Source: Pseudescherichia sp031979925 (GTDB lineage Bacteria > Pseudomonadota > Gammaproteobacteria > Enterobacterales > Enterobacteriaceae). Taken from it: DNA of 64,000 bases. A program made the position numbers and the translations under genes. The notes below the pieces were generated by a model. The model was not told the DNA's origin, ran no database searches, and worked only from the letters and a program-made list of their open reading frames with translations. Numbering within the stretch: position 1 is the first letter of the stretch; the number at the start of each line of letters is the position of its first letter. Where the stretch lies: positions 26,905-90,904 of the forward strand of contig NZ_DALZFB010000013.1 in NCBI RefSeq assembly GCF_031979925.1, in the 5' to 3' direction. Below are positions 43,726 through 52,969 of the stretch, piece after piece.

Positions 43726-43921
43726 AATGCATGCTCTCAGCAAATGTTGATCCCGGAAGTATAACGACGATGCCCCCTCTCCAAAAGAGATAAAGCAGGT
43801 CACTTTCGGGCTCTATTGTATATTTTTCATTCAATTAGAACATAATCAGCTTGAATGCTTTGCATTACCGCAGCCTGCCATGGCCGACAGCGGATCCCCT
43901 GGCTATAGCCTATATTCCATA

Positions 43922-43953
43922 AATAAAAAACGCCACGTAAAAACGTGGCGTTT
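43922..43953 (-). terminator. Intrinsic terminator after rho
   Basis: On the minus strand AACGCCACGTTTTTACGTGGCG is a GC stem with a T-rich loop, followed by TTTTTTATTT. It ends the rho transcript before wecA. The 43726-43921 stretch beyond it is AT-rich and holds the wecA promoter region; I see no gene there. Confidence 0.85.
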
Positions 43954-43969
43954 ACAGGCTTTATTTAAG

Positions 43970-45229
43970 TTACGAGCGCTTCATCATATCGAAGAAGTCA
44001 TCGTTAGTTTTGGTCATCGCCAGTTTATTGATGAGGAACTCCATCGCGTCGATCTCACCCATCGGGTGAATAATTTTGCGCAGGATCCACATTTTCTGCA
44101 GCTCTTCCTGAGTGGTGAGCAGCTCTTCTTTACGCGTACCAGAGCGGTTGTAGTCGATAGCCGGGAAGACGCGTTTCTCAGCGATTTTACGCGCGAGATG
44201 CAGCTCCATGTTGCCGGTACCTTTAAACTCTTCGTAGATAACCTCATCCATTTTAGAGCCGGTATCAACCAGCGCGGTGGCGATGATGGTCAGGCTACCG
44301 CCCTCTTCCACGTTACGCGCGGCACCGAAGAAGCGCTTCGGACGGTGCAGGGCGTTGGCATCCACACCACCGGTCAGTACCTTGCCCGAGGCCGGAACGA
44401 CGGTGTTATAGGCACGCGCCAGACGGGTAATGGAGTCGAGCAGAATGATAACGTCTTTTTTATGCTCAACCAGACGCTTCGCCTTCTCGATCACCATCTC
44501 GGCAACCTGAACGTGGCGAGATGCTGGCTCATCAAAGGTAGAGGCAACCACTTCGCCTTTGACCAGACGCTGCATCTCAGTTACTTCTTCCGGACGTTCG
44601 TCGATCAGCAGCACCATCAGCACGCAGTCTGGGTGGTTATAGGCAATGCTCTGGGCAATGTTCTGCAGCAGCATTGTCTTACCCGCTTTCGGCGGTGCAA
44701 CGATCAGGCCACGCTGGCCACGGCCAATCGGCGATGCCAGATCCAGAACACGTGCGGTTAAATCTTCTGTTGAACCGTTACCGCGCTCCATACGCAAACG
44801 CGAGTTAGCGTGCAGCGGGGTTAAGTTTTCAAACAGGATCTTGTTGCGCGAGTTTTCCGGCTTGTCGTAGTTAACCTCGTTAACCTTCAACAGCGCAAAG
44901 TAACGTTCACCCTCTTTAGGAGGACGAATCTTACCTGAAATGGTGTCACCAGTGCGGAGGTTGAAACGGCGGATTTGGCTAGGGGATACGTAGATGTCAT
45001 CAGGACCGGCGAGGTAGGAGCTGTCTGCGGAGCGGAGGAAACCAAATCCGTCCTGCAATATCTCTAACACACCGTCGCCAAAGATATCTTCGCCACTCTT
45101 CGCGTGCTGCTTCAGGATGGCAAAAATGATGTCCTGCTTGCGCATGCGAGCCTGGTTTTCCAGACCCATATTTTCGCCGAGAGTAATCAGCTCAGAAACC
45201 GGCGTATTCTTTAATTCGGTAAGATTCAT
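43970..45229 (-). CDS. rho: Transcription termination factor Rho
   Basis: Hexameric RNA helicase that ends untranslated transcripts. 419 residues, as in E. coli. The N-terminal RNA-binding (cold-shock-like) domain contains GFGFLRSAD near 62; Walker A is APPKAGKTML near 178, Walker B is LLDSITRLARAYN near 265, and the Q-loop/R-loop region (VLTGGVDANAL) follows. E. coli rho is autoregulated through Rho-dependent termination in its leader. Confidence 0.98.
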   Translation of the reverse strand: MNLTELKNTPVSELITLGENMGLENQARMRKQDIIFAILKQHAKSGEDIFGDGVLEILQDGFGFLRSADSSYLAGPDDIYVSPSQIRRFNLRTGDTISGKIRPPKEGERYFALLKVNEVNYDKPENSRNKILFENLTPLHANSRLRMERGNGSTEDLTARVLDLASPIGRGQRGLIVAPPKAGKTMLLQNIAQSIAYNHPDCVLMVLLIDERPEEVTEMQRLVKGEVVASTFDEPASRHVQVAEMVIEKAKRLVEHKKDVIILLDSITRLARAYNTVVPASGKVLTGGVDANALHRPKRFFGAARNVEEGGSLTIIATALVDTGSKMDEVIYEEFKGTGNMELHLARKIAEKRVFPAIDYNRSGTRKEELLTTQEELQKMWILRKIIHPMGEIDAMEFLINKLAMTKTNDDFFDMMKRS

Positions 45230-45342
45230 AGTGGTGTGGGTTCTTAAACTCGGGGTAAATCTCGAACTTAATTTGTGAATGGTATGGCAGGATCATCCAT
45301 GCCTGTTAGCGGCCATCAACTCATGTCTGTTCGCTGTCTGCT

Positions 45343-45396
45343 TACAGGAAGAACACAGAACTGAAACGACAAGACGGATTGAGTGACAAGCCCGGA
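45343..45396 (-). pseudogene. rhoL: Degenerate rhoL leader-peptide sequence
   Basis: The 354-bp leader between trxA and rho is non-coding by eye, but one frame still reads LNPSCRFSSV, the core of the 33-residue E. coli RhoL. Upstream of it is a TAG instead of an ATG, and after it the frame runs into TAA (FFL stop); with one added base the E. coli-like tail would continue. So rhoL seems to have decayed here. This rests on my memory of the E. coli peptide. Confidence 0.4.
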
Positions 45397-45583
45397 ATCT
45401 ATCTGCTTCTCTCGCGGCGCTGTGGCTGGCGGGAAGCATCGGGTACAACATGATTCAAACTGACAAGGTTCAAACCACAAAGATATGTTTATTTCGAAGT
45501 CAAAACTAACTTAGCACGACTCACGCCGGGCGTCCAGCAATCCACTAAAATTAGGAGTGCCAGACGCCAGACGGTTAGAACCT

Positions 45584-45913
45584 TTACGCCAGGTTAGCGT
45601 CAAGGAACTCTTTCAGCTGCCCTTTGGACAGTGCGCCTACCTTGGTGGCCGCCACTTCGCCGTTTTTGAACAGCAGCAGGGTCGGGATACCACGGATGCC
45701 GTATTTCGGCGCGGTGCCTGGGTTCTGGTCGATGTTCAGCTTAGCCACGGTCAGTTTACCCTGGTACTCGTCAGCGATCTCATCCAGAATCGGGGCGATC
45801 ATTTTGCACGGACCACACCACTCTGCCCAGAAATCGACGAGGGTCAGCCCTTCCGCTTTGAGTACGTCCGTGTCAAAACTGTCGTCGGTCAGGTGAATAA
45901 TTTTATCGCTCAT
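45584..45913 (-). CDS. trxA: Thioredoxin 1
   Basis: Cytoplasmic disulfide reductase. 109 residues, the same as E. coli, with the active site WCGPC (C33 and C36 counting the initiator) and the cis-proline segment GIRGIPTLLLF. It lies between rho and the divergent rhlB. Confidence 0.98.
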   Translation of the reverse strand: MSDKIIHLTDDSFDTDVLKAEGLTLVDFWAEWCGPCKMIAPILDEIADEYQGKLTVAKLNIDQNPGTAPKYGIRGIPTLLLFKNGEVAATKVGALSKGQLKEFLDANLA

Positions 45914-46048
45914 ATTTACTCCACAGGATTATGTCTACCTTATTAAGGTCTGTAGCATAGCCTGGCTAAAGGTTGACGTTATTTCACCCCGTTTATTTGA
46001 ACGGATGTGCTTTCGTAAAGCAATAGTAAACTGATATTCTACCACACT

Positions 46049-47320
46049 ATGAGCAAAACACATTTAACAGAACAGAAGTTTTCCGACTTCGCCCTGCACC
46101 CGAAGGTGATTGAAGCCCTTGAAAATAAAGGCTTTCATAACTGTACACCTATTCAGGCACTGGCCCTTCCGCTAACGCTGGCGGGTCGTGATGTTGCGGG
46201 ACAGGCGCAAACCGGTACCGGCAAAACGATGGCGTTCCTGACGTCAACGTTTCATTATCTTCTCTCTCACCCGGCGATCGAAGACCGCAAGGTGAACCAA
46301 CCGCGCGCGCTGATCATGGCTCCAACCCGTGAGCTGGCGGTGCAAATTCATGCCGATGCTGAGCCGCTGGCACAGACCACCGGCCTGAAACTGGGCCTCG
46401 CCTACGGCGGCGACGGCTATGATAAACAGCTTAAGGTGCTGGAGAGCGGTGTTGATATCCTTATCGGCACCACCGGCCGCCTGATCGATTACGCAAAACA
46501 GAACCATATCAACCTGGGCGCGATCCAGGTCGTGGTGCTGGACGAAGCCGATCGCATGTACGATCTCGGCTTTATTAAAGACATCCGCTGGCTGTTCCGT
46601 CGCATGCCTGCGACAAACCAGCGCCTGAACATGCTCTTCTCCGCGACGCTCTCTTACCGCGTGCGTGAGCTGGCGTTTGAGCAGATGAACAACGCCGAGT
46701 ATGTGGAAGTGGAACCGGAACAGAAAACCGGCCACCGTATCAAAGAAGAGCTTTTCTATCCGTCCAACGAAGAGAAAATGCGTCTGTTGCAAACGCTGAT
46801 CGAAGAGGAGTGGCCGGATCGCGCCATCGTCTTCGCCAACACCAAGCACCGCTGCGAGGATATCTGGGGCCACCTGGCCGCCGATGGCCACCGCGTTGGG
46901 CTGTTGACCGGCGACGTTGCGCAGAAAAAACGCCTGCGGATCCTCGAAGAGTTTACCCGTGGCGATCTGGACATCCTGGTGGCGACCGACGTTGCTGCCC
47001 GCGGCCTGCATATTCCTGCCGTGACCCACGTCTTTAACTACGACCTGCCGGATGACTGCGAAGACTACGTCCACCGTATCGGCCGTACCGGTCGCGCGGG
47101 TGCAAGCGGGCACTCTATCAGCCTCGCCTGCGAAGAGTATGCTCTGAACCTGCCGGCTATCGAGACCTATATCGATCACTCGATTCCGGTCAGTAAATAC
47201 AATCCGGATGCGCTGCTCAGCGAGCTGCCGCCGCCGAAGCGCCTGCCGCGCACGCGTCCGGGCAACGGCCCGCGCCGTACCGGTGGTGGTGCGCCACGTA
47301 ACAGACGTCGTTCAGGTTAA
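46049..47320 (+). CDS. rhlB: DEAD-box RNA helicase of the degradosome
   Basis: ATP-dependent helicase that binds RNase E and unwinds RNA for PNPase. 423 residues (E. coli 421). Q-motif near 20-40, Walker A AQTGTGKT near 52, LDEADRMYD near 165, SAT motif (LFSATL), and HRIGRTGRAG near 340; the C-terminal tail is Arg/Pro/Gly-rich. It diverges from trxA and precedes gppA by six bases. Confidence 0.97.
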   Translation: MSKTHLTEQKFSDFALHPKVIEALENKGFHNCTPIQALALPLTLAGRDVAGQAQTGTGKTMAFLTSTFHYLLSHPAIEDRKVNQPRALIMAPTRELAVQIHADAEPLAQTTGLKLGLAYGGDGYDKQLKVLESGVDILIGTTGRLIDYAKQNHINLGAIQVVVLDEADRMYDLGFIKDIRWLFRRMPATNQRLNMLFSATLSYRVRELAFEQMNNAEYVEVEPEQKTGHRIKEELFYPSNEEKMRLLQTLIEEEWPDRAIVFANTKHRCEDIWGHLAADGHRVGLLTGDVAQKKRLRILEEFTRGDLDILVATDVAARGLHIPAVTHVFNYDLPDDCEDYVHRIGRTGRAGASGHSISLACEEYALNLPAIETYIDHSIPVSKYNPDALLSELPPPKRLPRTRPGNGPRRTGGGAPRNRRRSG

Positions 47321-47326
47321 TCTCCT

Positions 47327-48811
47327 ATGCTCACCTCTAACTCGCTCTACGCCGCTATTGATTTAGGTTCGAACAGTTTTCATATGCTGGTTGTGCGCGA
47401 GGTGGCGGGGAGTATACAGACCCTGACCCGCATTAAACGTAAAGTACGCCTGGCGGCGGGACTGGACCGCGACAACCGGCTCTCCCCGGACGCCATGGCG
47501 CGCGGCTGGCAGTGCCTGCGCCTGTTTGCTGAGCGGCTGCAGGATATCCCGCCGATGCAGATCCGGGTGGTCGCCACTGCGACCCTGCGCCTGGCCGTTA
47601 ACGCCGAGCAGTTTCTTGCCACCGCGCAGGAGATTTTAGGTACGGCTGTCCAGGTGATTAGCGGTGAAGATGAGGCGCGCTTGATCTATCAGGGCGTGGC
47701 CCACACGACCGGCGGGGACGATCGCCGCCTGGTGGTCGATATCGGCGGTGCCAGCACTGAACTGGTGACCGGCACCGGCGCGCACGCTACTTCACTCTTT
47801 AGCCTGTCGATGGGCTGTGTCACCTGGCTCGAACGCTTCTTTGCCGATCGCAATCTGGCCCAGGAAAATTTCGACGCGGCGGAGAAGGCGGCGCGGGAGG
47901 TTCTACTCCCGGTGGCTGATGAGCTGCGTCGTCACGGCTGGAAAATCTGCGTCGGTGCCTCCGGCACCGTTCAGGCGTTGCAGGAGATTATGATGGCGCA
48001 GGGCATGGATGAGTGCATCACCCTTGCCAAACTGCAGCAGCTAAAGCAGCGCGCTATTCAATGCGGTCGGCTGGAAGAGCTGGAGATTGAAGGGCTGACG
48101 CTTGAACGGGCGCTGGTCTTCCCGAGCGGGCTGGCGATCCTCATCGCCATCTTTAGCGAATTGGAGGTTCAGGGCATGACCCTGGCCGGCGGCGCGCTGC
48201 GTGAAGGCCTTGTCTATGGCATGCTGCATCTGCCCGTCGATCACGATATTCGCAGCCGTACGCTGCGCAATCTTCAGCGTCGTTTTATGGTGGATTCCGG
48301 CCAGGCCCAGCGCGTGGCCCAGCTGGCCTCCCGCTTTGCGGAGCAGGTTCAGAGTGAATGGCAGCTGGAGCCGTTAAGCCGCGAGCTGCTGCTTAGCGCC
48401 TGTCATCTGCATGAGATTGGCCTGAGCGTTGATTTCAAGCACGCTTCCCAGCATGCCGCCTACCTGGTGCGTAATCTGGATCTGCCGGGCTTTACGCCTG
48501 CACAGAAGAAGCTACTGGCCACGCTGCTGCTCAACCAGACTAACCCGGTCGATCTCTCCTCCCTGCACCAGCAAAACGCCGTGCCGCCGCGTACGGCGGA
48601 GCACCTCTGCCGTCTGCTGCGCCTGGCGATTATCTTTGCCAGCCGCCGTCGGGATGAGTTTTTACCCGAGGTCTCGCTGGCCGCCAGCAGTGAAGTGCTA
48701 ACGTTAACCCTGCCGGAGAGCTGGCTGGCGACGCATCCGCTGGGAGCTGAGACGCTTGCTCAGGAGTGCCAGTGGCAGAGCTATGTTCACTGGGCGCTGG
48801 CGGTCAACTAG
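47327..48811 (+). CDS. gppA: Guanosine pentaphosphate phosphohydrolase
   Basis: Converts pppGpp to ppGpp in the stringent response; member of the Ppx/GppA exopolyphosphatase family. 494 residues, as in E. coli, with the actin-like phosphate loops DLGSNSFHML near 13, VDIGGASTEL near 143 and GASGTVQAL near 208, and the C-terminal helical domain with HLHEIG. Six bases after rhlB, probably one transcript. Confidence 0.96.
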   Translation: MLTSNSLYAAIDLGSNSFHMLVVREVAGSIQTLTRIKRKVRLAAGLDRDNRLSPDAMARGWQCLRLFAERLQDIPPMQIRVVATATLRLAVNAEQFLATAQEILGTAVQVISGEDEARLIYQGVAHTTGGDDRRLVVDIGGASTELVTGTGAHATSLFSLSMGCVTWLERFFADRNLAQENFDAAEKAAREVLLPVADELRRHGWKICVGASGTVQALQEIMMAQGMDECITLAKLQQLKQRAIQCGRLEELEIEGLTLERALVFPSGLAILIAIFSELEVQGMTLAGGALREGLVYGMLHLPVDHDIRSRTLRNLQRRFMVDSGQAQRVAQLASRFAEQVQSEWQLEPLSRELLLSACHLHEIGLSVDFKHASQHAAYLVRNLDLPGFTPAQKKLLATLLLNQTNPVDLSSLHQQNAVPPRTAEHLCRLLRLAIIFASRRRDEFLPEVSLAASSEVLTLTLPESWLATHPLGAETLAQECQWQSYVHWALAVN

Positions 48812-48829
48812 TCTGCTATCAAATAAAAC

Positions 48830-48859
48830 GCCCGGTGGCGCTACGCTTACCGGGCCTAC
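48830..48859. repeat. REP element between gppA and rep
   Basis: GCCCGGTGGCGCTACGCTTACCGGGC-type palindrome in the 51-bp gap between convergent gppA and rep, a typical REP location. Confidence 0.8.
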
Positions 48860-48862
48860 ATG

Positions 48863-50884
48863 CTATTTAGTCCTGGCTTTCGCCATCATTGCCCTGATAT
48901 TGGCGATACTCGCCTGCCCTTTATGCATCCGCTCTTCTGCACTTATTACCTTGCGCTCCTGTTCCCAGATAAGATCGTCCTGAGGTAACTCCAGCAGGAA
49001 GCGGCTCGGCTCGGGCCGTACCAGCTCGCCATACTGACGACGCTCTTTGCACAGGGTAAAGTTCAGCTCCTTCTGCGCCCGGGTGATGCCTACGTAGGCC
49101 AGCCGACGCTCCTCATCGATGTTCTCCTCATCAATGCTGCTCTGGTGGGGCAGCAGCCCCTCTTCCATGCCAACCAGGAAAACGTAAGGGAACTCCAGTC
49201 CCTTGGAGGCATGCAGGGTCATCAGCTGAACCTGATCCGACTCCTCATCGCTTTCGCCCCGCTCCATCATGTCGCGCAAGGTAAAGCGCGTCACCACCTG
49301 GGTGAGCGTCATCGGCTCGTCAATCTCCGACCCCTCCAGCATCTCGGTCATCCAGCTAAAGAGCGTATTGACGTTTTTCATCCGCATCTCAGCGGCCTTC
49401 GGGCTGGGGGAGGTCTCATAGAGCCAGGATTCATAGTCGATACCGTGGATCAGGTCACGCACTGCGGCAATCGGCTCCCGCTCGGAGAGACGCTGCACCT
49501 CGCTTAACCAGTGGGTAAAGCGGGTCAACGACTCATACCCGCGCCCGCTCAGCGTCTGGGTAAGGCCCATGTCAAAGCTGGCGGCAAACAGCCCTTTGTT
49601 GCGCGAGTTGGCCCACTCGCCCAGCTTTTGCAGCGTCGCCGGACCGATCTCACGCTTCGGCGTGTTAACGATACGCAGGAAGGCGCTGTCGTCATCCGGA
49701 TTGGTCAGCACCCGCAGGTAGGCCAGCAGGTCCTTGATCTCCGGACGGGAGAAGAACGAGGTGCCACCCGAAATACGGTACGGGATCCGGTTCTGCATCA
49801 GAAACTTTTCAAACACCCGCGACTGATGATTACCGCGATAGAGAATGGCGTAATCTTTGTACTGGGTCTTATTGATAAAGTGGTGCGCAATCAGCTCGCC
49901 CGTCACGCGTTCGGCCTCATGATCTTCATGATTAGCGCTGAGCACCTTCAGCTCCGGCCCGTAGCCCAGCTCTGAAAAGAGCTTTTTTTCAAAAACGTGT
50001 GGGTTATTGGCGATCAGAATATTGGCCGCCTTCAGGATGCGCCCCGAGGAACGGTAGTTCTGCTCCAGTTTGATCACCTGCAACGCGGGGAAATCCTCGC
50101 TGAGCAGAACCAGGTTCTGCGGACGCGCCCCGCGCCAGGAGTAGATTGACTGGTCGTCATCGCCTACTACCGTAAAGCGCGCCCGCGCGCCCACCAGCAG
50201 CTTTACCAGCTCATACTGGCTGGTGTTGGTATCCTGATACTCATCCACCAGCAGATAGCGAATCTTATTCTGCCAGCGCTCGCGCACCTCTTCGTTACGC
50301 TGGAGCAGCAGGGTGGGAAGCAGGATCAGGTCATCGAAGTCCAGCACGTTGCAGGCCTTCATATGCGCGTCATACAGGCTGTAGCAGTGGGCGAAAATGC
50401 GGTCCCGCTCGCCCTTAGCCTGCGCTACCGCCTGGGCCGGGGTCATAAGATCGTTTTTCCAGTTAGAGATCGTCGAGATCAGCTGCTGAAGGATCGTTTT
50501 ATCCTCTTCGATCAGCCCCTCGGTCAGATCCTTGAGCAGCGCCACCTGATCGGTATCGTCAAAGAGCGAAAAGTTAGATTTCATGCCCAGCGCGCCGTAC
50601 TCGCGCTTGATGATATCCAGCCCCAGGGTGTGGAAGGTGGAGATCATCAGGCCGCGTGCCTCTTTACGACCTAGCGTCTGGCCCACACGCTCTTTCATCT
50701 CGCGTGCGGCTTTGTTGGTAAAGGTCACCGCCGCGATATGCCGGGCCTGGTAGCCGCAGCCGCGGATCAGATGCGCTATCTTGTTGGTAATGACGCGGGT
50801 TTTACCGGATCCAGCCCCTGCCAGTACCAGGCAGGGTCCGGTGACGAATTCGACGGCTTGCTGTTGCCCTGGATTTAGACGCAT
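48863..50884 (-). CDS. rep: ATP-dependent DNA helicase Rep
   Basis: 3'-5' superfamily 1 helicase that travels with the replisome and clears bound proteins. The start is ATG 50884 (MRLNPGQQQAVEFV), giving 673 residues as in E. coli; a TTG at 50896 is rejected. Walker A AGAGSGKT near 24, VDEYQDTNTSQ, GDDDQSIYSWRGA and AYVGITRAQ are all present. A paralogue of UvrD, also in this window. Confidence 0.97.
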   Translation of the reverse strand: MRLNPGQQQAVEFVTGPCLVLAGAGSGKTRVITNKIAHLIRGCGYQARHIAAVTFTNKAAREMKERVGQTLGRKEARGLMISTFHTLGLDIIKREYGALGMKSNFSLFDDTDQVALLKDLTEGLIEEDKTILQQLISTISNWKNDLMTPAQAVAQAKGERDRIFAHCYSLYDAHMKACNVLDFDDLILLPTLLLQRNEEVRERWQNKIRYLLVDEYQDTNTSQYELVKLLVGARARFTVVGDDDQSIYSWRGARPQNLVLLSEDFPALQVIKLEQNYRSSGRILKAANILIANNPHVFEKKLFSELGYGPELKVLSANHEDHEAERVTGELIAHHFINKTQYKDYAILYRGNHQSRVFEKFLMQNRIPYRISGGTSFFSRPEIKDLLAYLRVLTNPDDDSAFLRIVNTPKREIGPATLQKLGEWANSRNKGLFAASFDMGLTQTLSGRGYESLTRFTHWLSEVQRLSEREPIAAVRDLIHGIDYESWLYETSPSPKAAEMRMKNVNTLFSWMTEMLEGSEIDEPMTLTQVVTRFTLRDMMERGESDEESDQVQLMTLHASKGLEFPYVFLVGMEEGLLPHQSSIDEENIDEERRLAYVGITRAQKELNFTLCKERRQYGELVRPEPSRFLLELPQDDLIWEQERKVISAEERMHKGQASIANIRAMMAKARTK

Positions 50885-50967
50885 GGGATCACTCAATGAA
50901 AGTCGGGAGAGGAGAAAAAACGCGTGGTAGTATAGCCAGCCTAAACCACCCCACTCAAGGCACGATC

Positions 50968-51249
50968 ATGGCAAAAACAGCGGCAGCAATGCATATCCTT
51001 GTAAAAGAAGAGAAACTGGCTCTGGATCTTCTGGAGCAGATCAAAAACGGCGGCGACTTCGAGAAGCTGGCGAAGAAACACTCTACCTGCCCGTCAGGTA
51101 AAAAGGGCGGCCATCTGGGCGAATTCCGCCAGGGTCAGATGGTACCGGCCTTTGATAAAGTGGTCTTCTCCTGCCCGGTGCTGGAGCCAACCGGCCCGCT
51201 GCACACCCAGTTCGGTTACCACATCATTAAGGTGCTGTACCGCAATTAA
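50968..51249 (+). CDS. ppiC: Parvulin peptidyl-prolyl isomerase
   Basis: Small cytoplasmic cis-trans prolyl isomerase. 93 residues from ATG 50968 (MAKTAAAMHILVKEE), the family start; the frame runs upstream to 50896 but without homology. The parvulin fold is seen in HILVK, CPSGKKGGHLGEF and GYHIIKVLYRN. It diverges from rep. Confidence 0.96.
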   Translation: MAKTAAAMHILVKEEKLALDLLEQIKNGGDFEKLAKKHSTCPSGKKGGHLGEFRQGQMVPAFDKVVFSCPVLEPTGPLHTQFGYHIIKVLYRN

Positions 51250-51255
51250 TAAAAA

Positions 51256-51332
51256 GCCCGGTAGCGCTAACGCTTACCGGGCCTACGATTTTGCACTTCT
51301 GTAGGTCGGGTAAGGCGTAGCCGCCACCCGAC
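51256..51332. repeat. Pair of REP units (BIME) between ppiC and ilvC
   Basis: Two palindromic REP units, 51256-51286 (GCCCGGTAGCG...CCGGGC) and 51301-51332 (GTAGGTCGGGTAAG...CCACCCGAC), separated by 14 bp, between the convergent ppiC and ilvC genes. Such BIMEs often protect 3' ends or bind gyrase/IHF. Confidence 0.8.
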
Positions 51333-51341
51333 ACATTTCGA

Positions 51342-52817
51342 TTAACCCGCTACCGCAATACGCTTCATATCGGTCATATAGCCGCGCAGCTTCTGGCCCA
51401 CTTTCTCGATCTCGTGGCTGCGAATCGCTTCGTTCACGTCACGCAGCTGGGCGTTGTCTACCGCCGTGCCCTCTACCGCTTTGCCCAAGTCGCCCGCCTG
51501 CAGGGTGGTCATGAACTCCTTCAGCAGCGGTACGCAGGCGTAGGAGAAGAGGTAGTTGCCGTACTCTGCGGTATCGGAGATAACCACGTTCATCTCATAC
51601 AGACGCTTACGTGCGATGGTGTTGGCGATCAGTGGCAGCTCGTGCAGTGATTCATAGTAGGCCGACTCTTCAATGATGCCGGAATCGACCATGGTTTCGA
51701 ACGCCAGCTCAACACCCGCTTTCACCATGGCGATCATCAGTACGCCTTTATCGAAGTACTCCTGCTCGCTGATTTTGCCGTCAAACTGCGGCGCGGTTTC
51801 AAATGCGGTTTTGCCGGTCTCTTCGCGCCAGGTCAGCAGGTTCTTATCGTCGTTGGCCCAGTCAGCCATCATGCCGGAGGAGAACTCACCGGAGATGATG
51901 TCATCCATATGCTTCTGGAAAAGCGGAGCCATAATCTTTTTCAACTGCTCGGAGAGCGCGTAGGCACGCAGCTTCGCCGGGTTAGAGAGACGATCCATCA
52001 TCAGGGTGATACCGCCCTGCTTCAGCGCCTCGGTGATGGTTTCCCAGCCGAACTGAATCAGTTTCTCAGCGTAGGCCGGGTCGGTACCCTCTTCCACCAG
52101 CTTGTCGAAGCAGAGCAGCGAGCCGGCCTGCAGCATACCGCAGAGAATAGTCTGCTCGCCCATCAGGTCAGATTTCACTTCCGCAACGAAGGAGGACTCC
52201 AGCACGCCCGCACGGTGACCACCGGTGGCTGCGGCCCAGGCTTTAGCGATGGCCATGCCTTCGCCTTTCGGATCGTTCTCCGGGTGCACGGCGATCAGCG
52301 TCGGCACGCCGAAACCACGCTTATACTCTTCACGCACTTCGGTGCCCGGACATTTCGGGGCAACCATCACCACGGTGATATCTTTACGGATCTGCTCGCC
52401 CACTTCCACGATGTTGAAGCCGTGGGAGTAACCCAGCGCCGCGCCGTCTTTCATCAGCGGCTGTACGGTGCGCACCACGTCAGAGTGCTGCTTGTCCGGC
52501 GTCAGGTTAACTACCAGGTCCGCCTGCGGGATCAGCTCTTCATAGGTGCCCACTTTAAAACCGTTTTCGGTCGCTTTACGCCATGAAGCACGCTTCTCAG
52601 CAATCGCCTCTTTACGCAGCGCGTAGGAGATATCCAGACCGGAGTCGCGCATGTTCAGGCCCTGGTTCAGACCCTGAGCGCCACAGCCGACGATAACCAC
52701 TTTTTTACCCTGCAGGTAGCTCGCGCCGTCGGCGAACTCATCGCGTCCCATAAAGCGACATTTACCCAGCTGGGCCAGCTGCTGGCGCAGGTTCAGTGTA
52801 TTAAAGTAGTTAGCCAT
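51342..52817 (-). CDS. ilvC: Ketol-acid reductoisomerase
   Basis: Second common step of isoleucine/valine synthesis, NADPH- and Mg2+-dependent. 491 residues from ATG 52817 (MANYFNTLNLRQQL), the class II (long) form of enterobacteria with a duplicated knotted domain. The NADPH loop reads GCGAQGLNQGLNM near 45. Regulated by IlvY from the divergent promoter. Confidence 0.97.
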   Translation of the reverse strand: MANYFNTLNLRQQLAQLGKCRFMGRDEFADGASYLQGKKVVIVGCGAQGLNQGLNMRDSGLDISYALRKEAIAEKRASWRKATENGFKVGTYEELIPQADLVVNLTPDKQHSDVVRTVQPLMKDGAALGYSHGFNIVEVGEQIRKDITVVMVAPKCPGTEVREEYKRGFGVPTLIAVHPENDPKGEGMAIAKAWAAATGGHRAGVLESSFVAEVKSDLMGEQTILCGMLQAGSLLCFDKLVEEGTDPAYAEKLIQFGWETITEALKQGGITLMMDRLSNPAKLRAYALSEQLKKIMAPLFQKHMDDIISGEFSSGMMADWANDDKNLLTWREETGKTAFETAPQFDGKISEQEYFDKGVLMIAMVKAGVELAFETMVDSGIIEESAYYESLHELPLIANTIARKRLYEMNVVISDTAEYGNYLFSYACVPLLKEFMTTLQAGDLGKAVEGTAVDNAQLRDVNEAIRSHEIEKVGQKLRGYMTDMKRIAVAG

Positions 52818-52932
52818 GGTGATACCTCGTGATGTTGTGTCGTGCTTATTGTTCGGTTCGCGTTCTCGCGAGAATGAACCCACTATATGACAGGAAATGC
52901 GTTGCTGAAATTGATATATTCACAATATGACA

Positions 52933-52947
52933 TTGCACTTTCTGCAA
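52933..52947. promoter_or_regulatory. Candidate IlvY operator
   Basis: TTGCA-CTTTC-TGCAA is a perfect dyad of the T-N11-A LysR type in the ilvC-ilvY gap, 22 bp before the ilvY start. A second imperfect half-site (TTGCTGAAATTG) lies about 30 bp towards ilvC. IlvY is known to bind tandem operators here and activate ilvC with acetolactate. Confidence 0.6.
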
Positions 52948-52969
52948 CGTAAAAACAGAGGCTCTGCAT

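Noticed and set aside
43726..43921. JUMPstart/ops-like element before wecA
   Set aside because: Only a partial GCGGTAAT-like match was seen, and ECA is not known to depend on RfaH.
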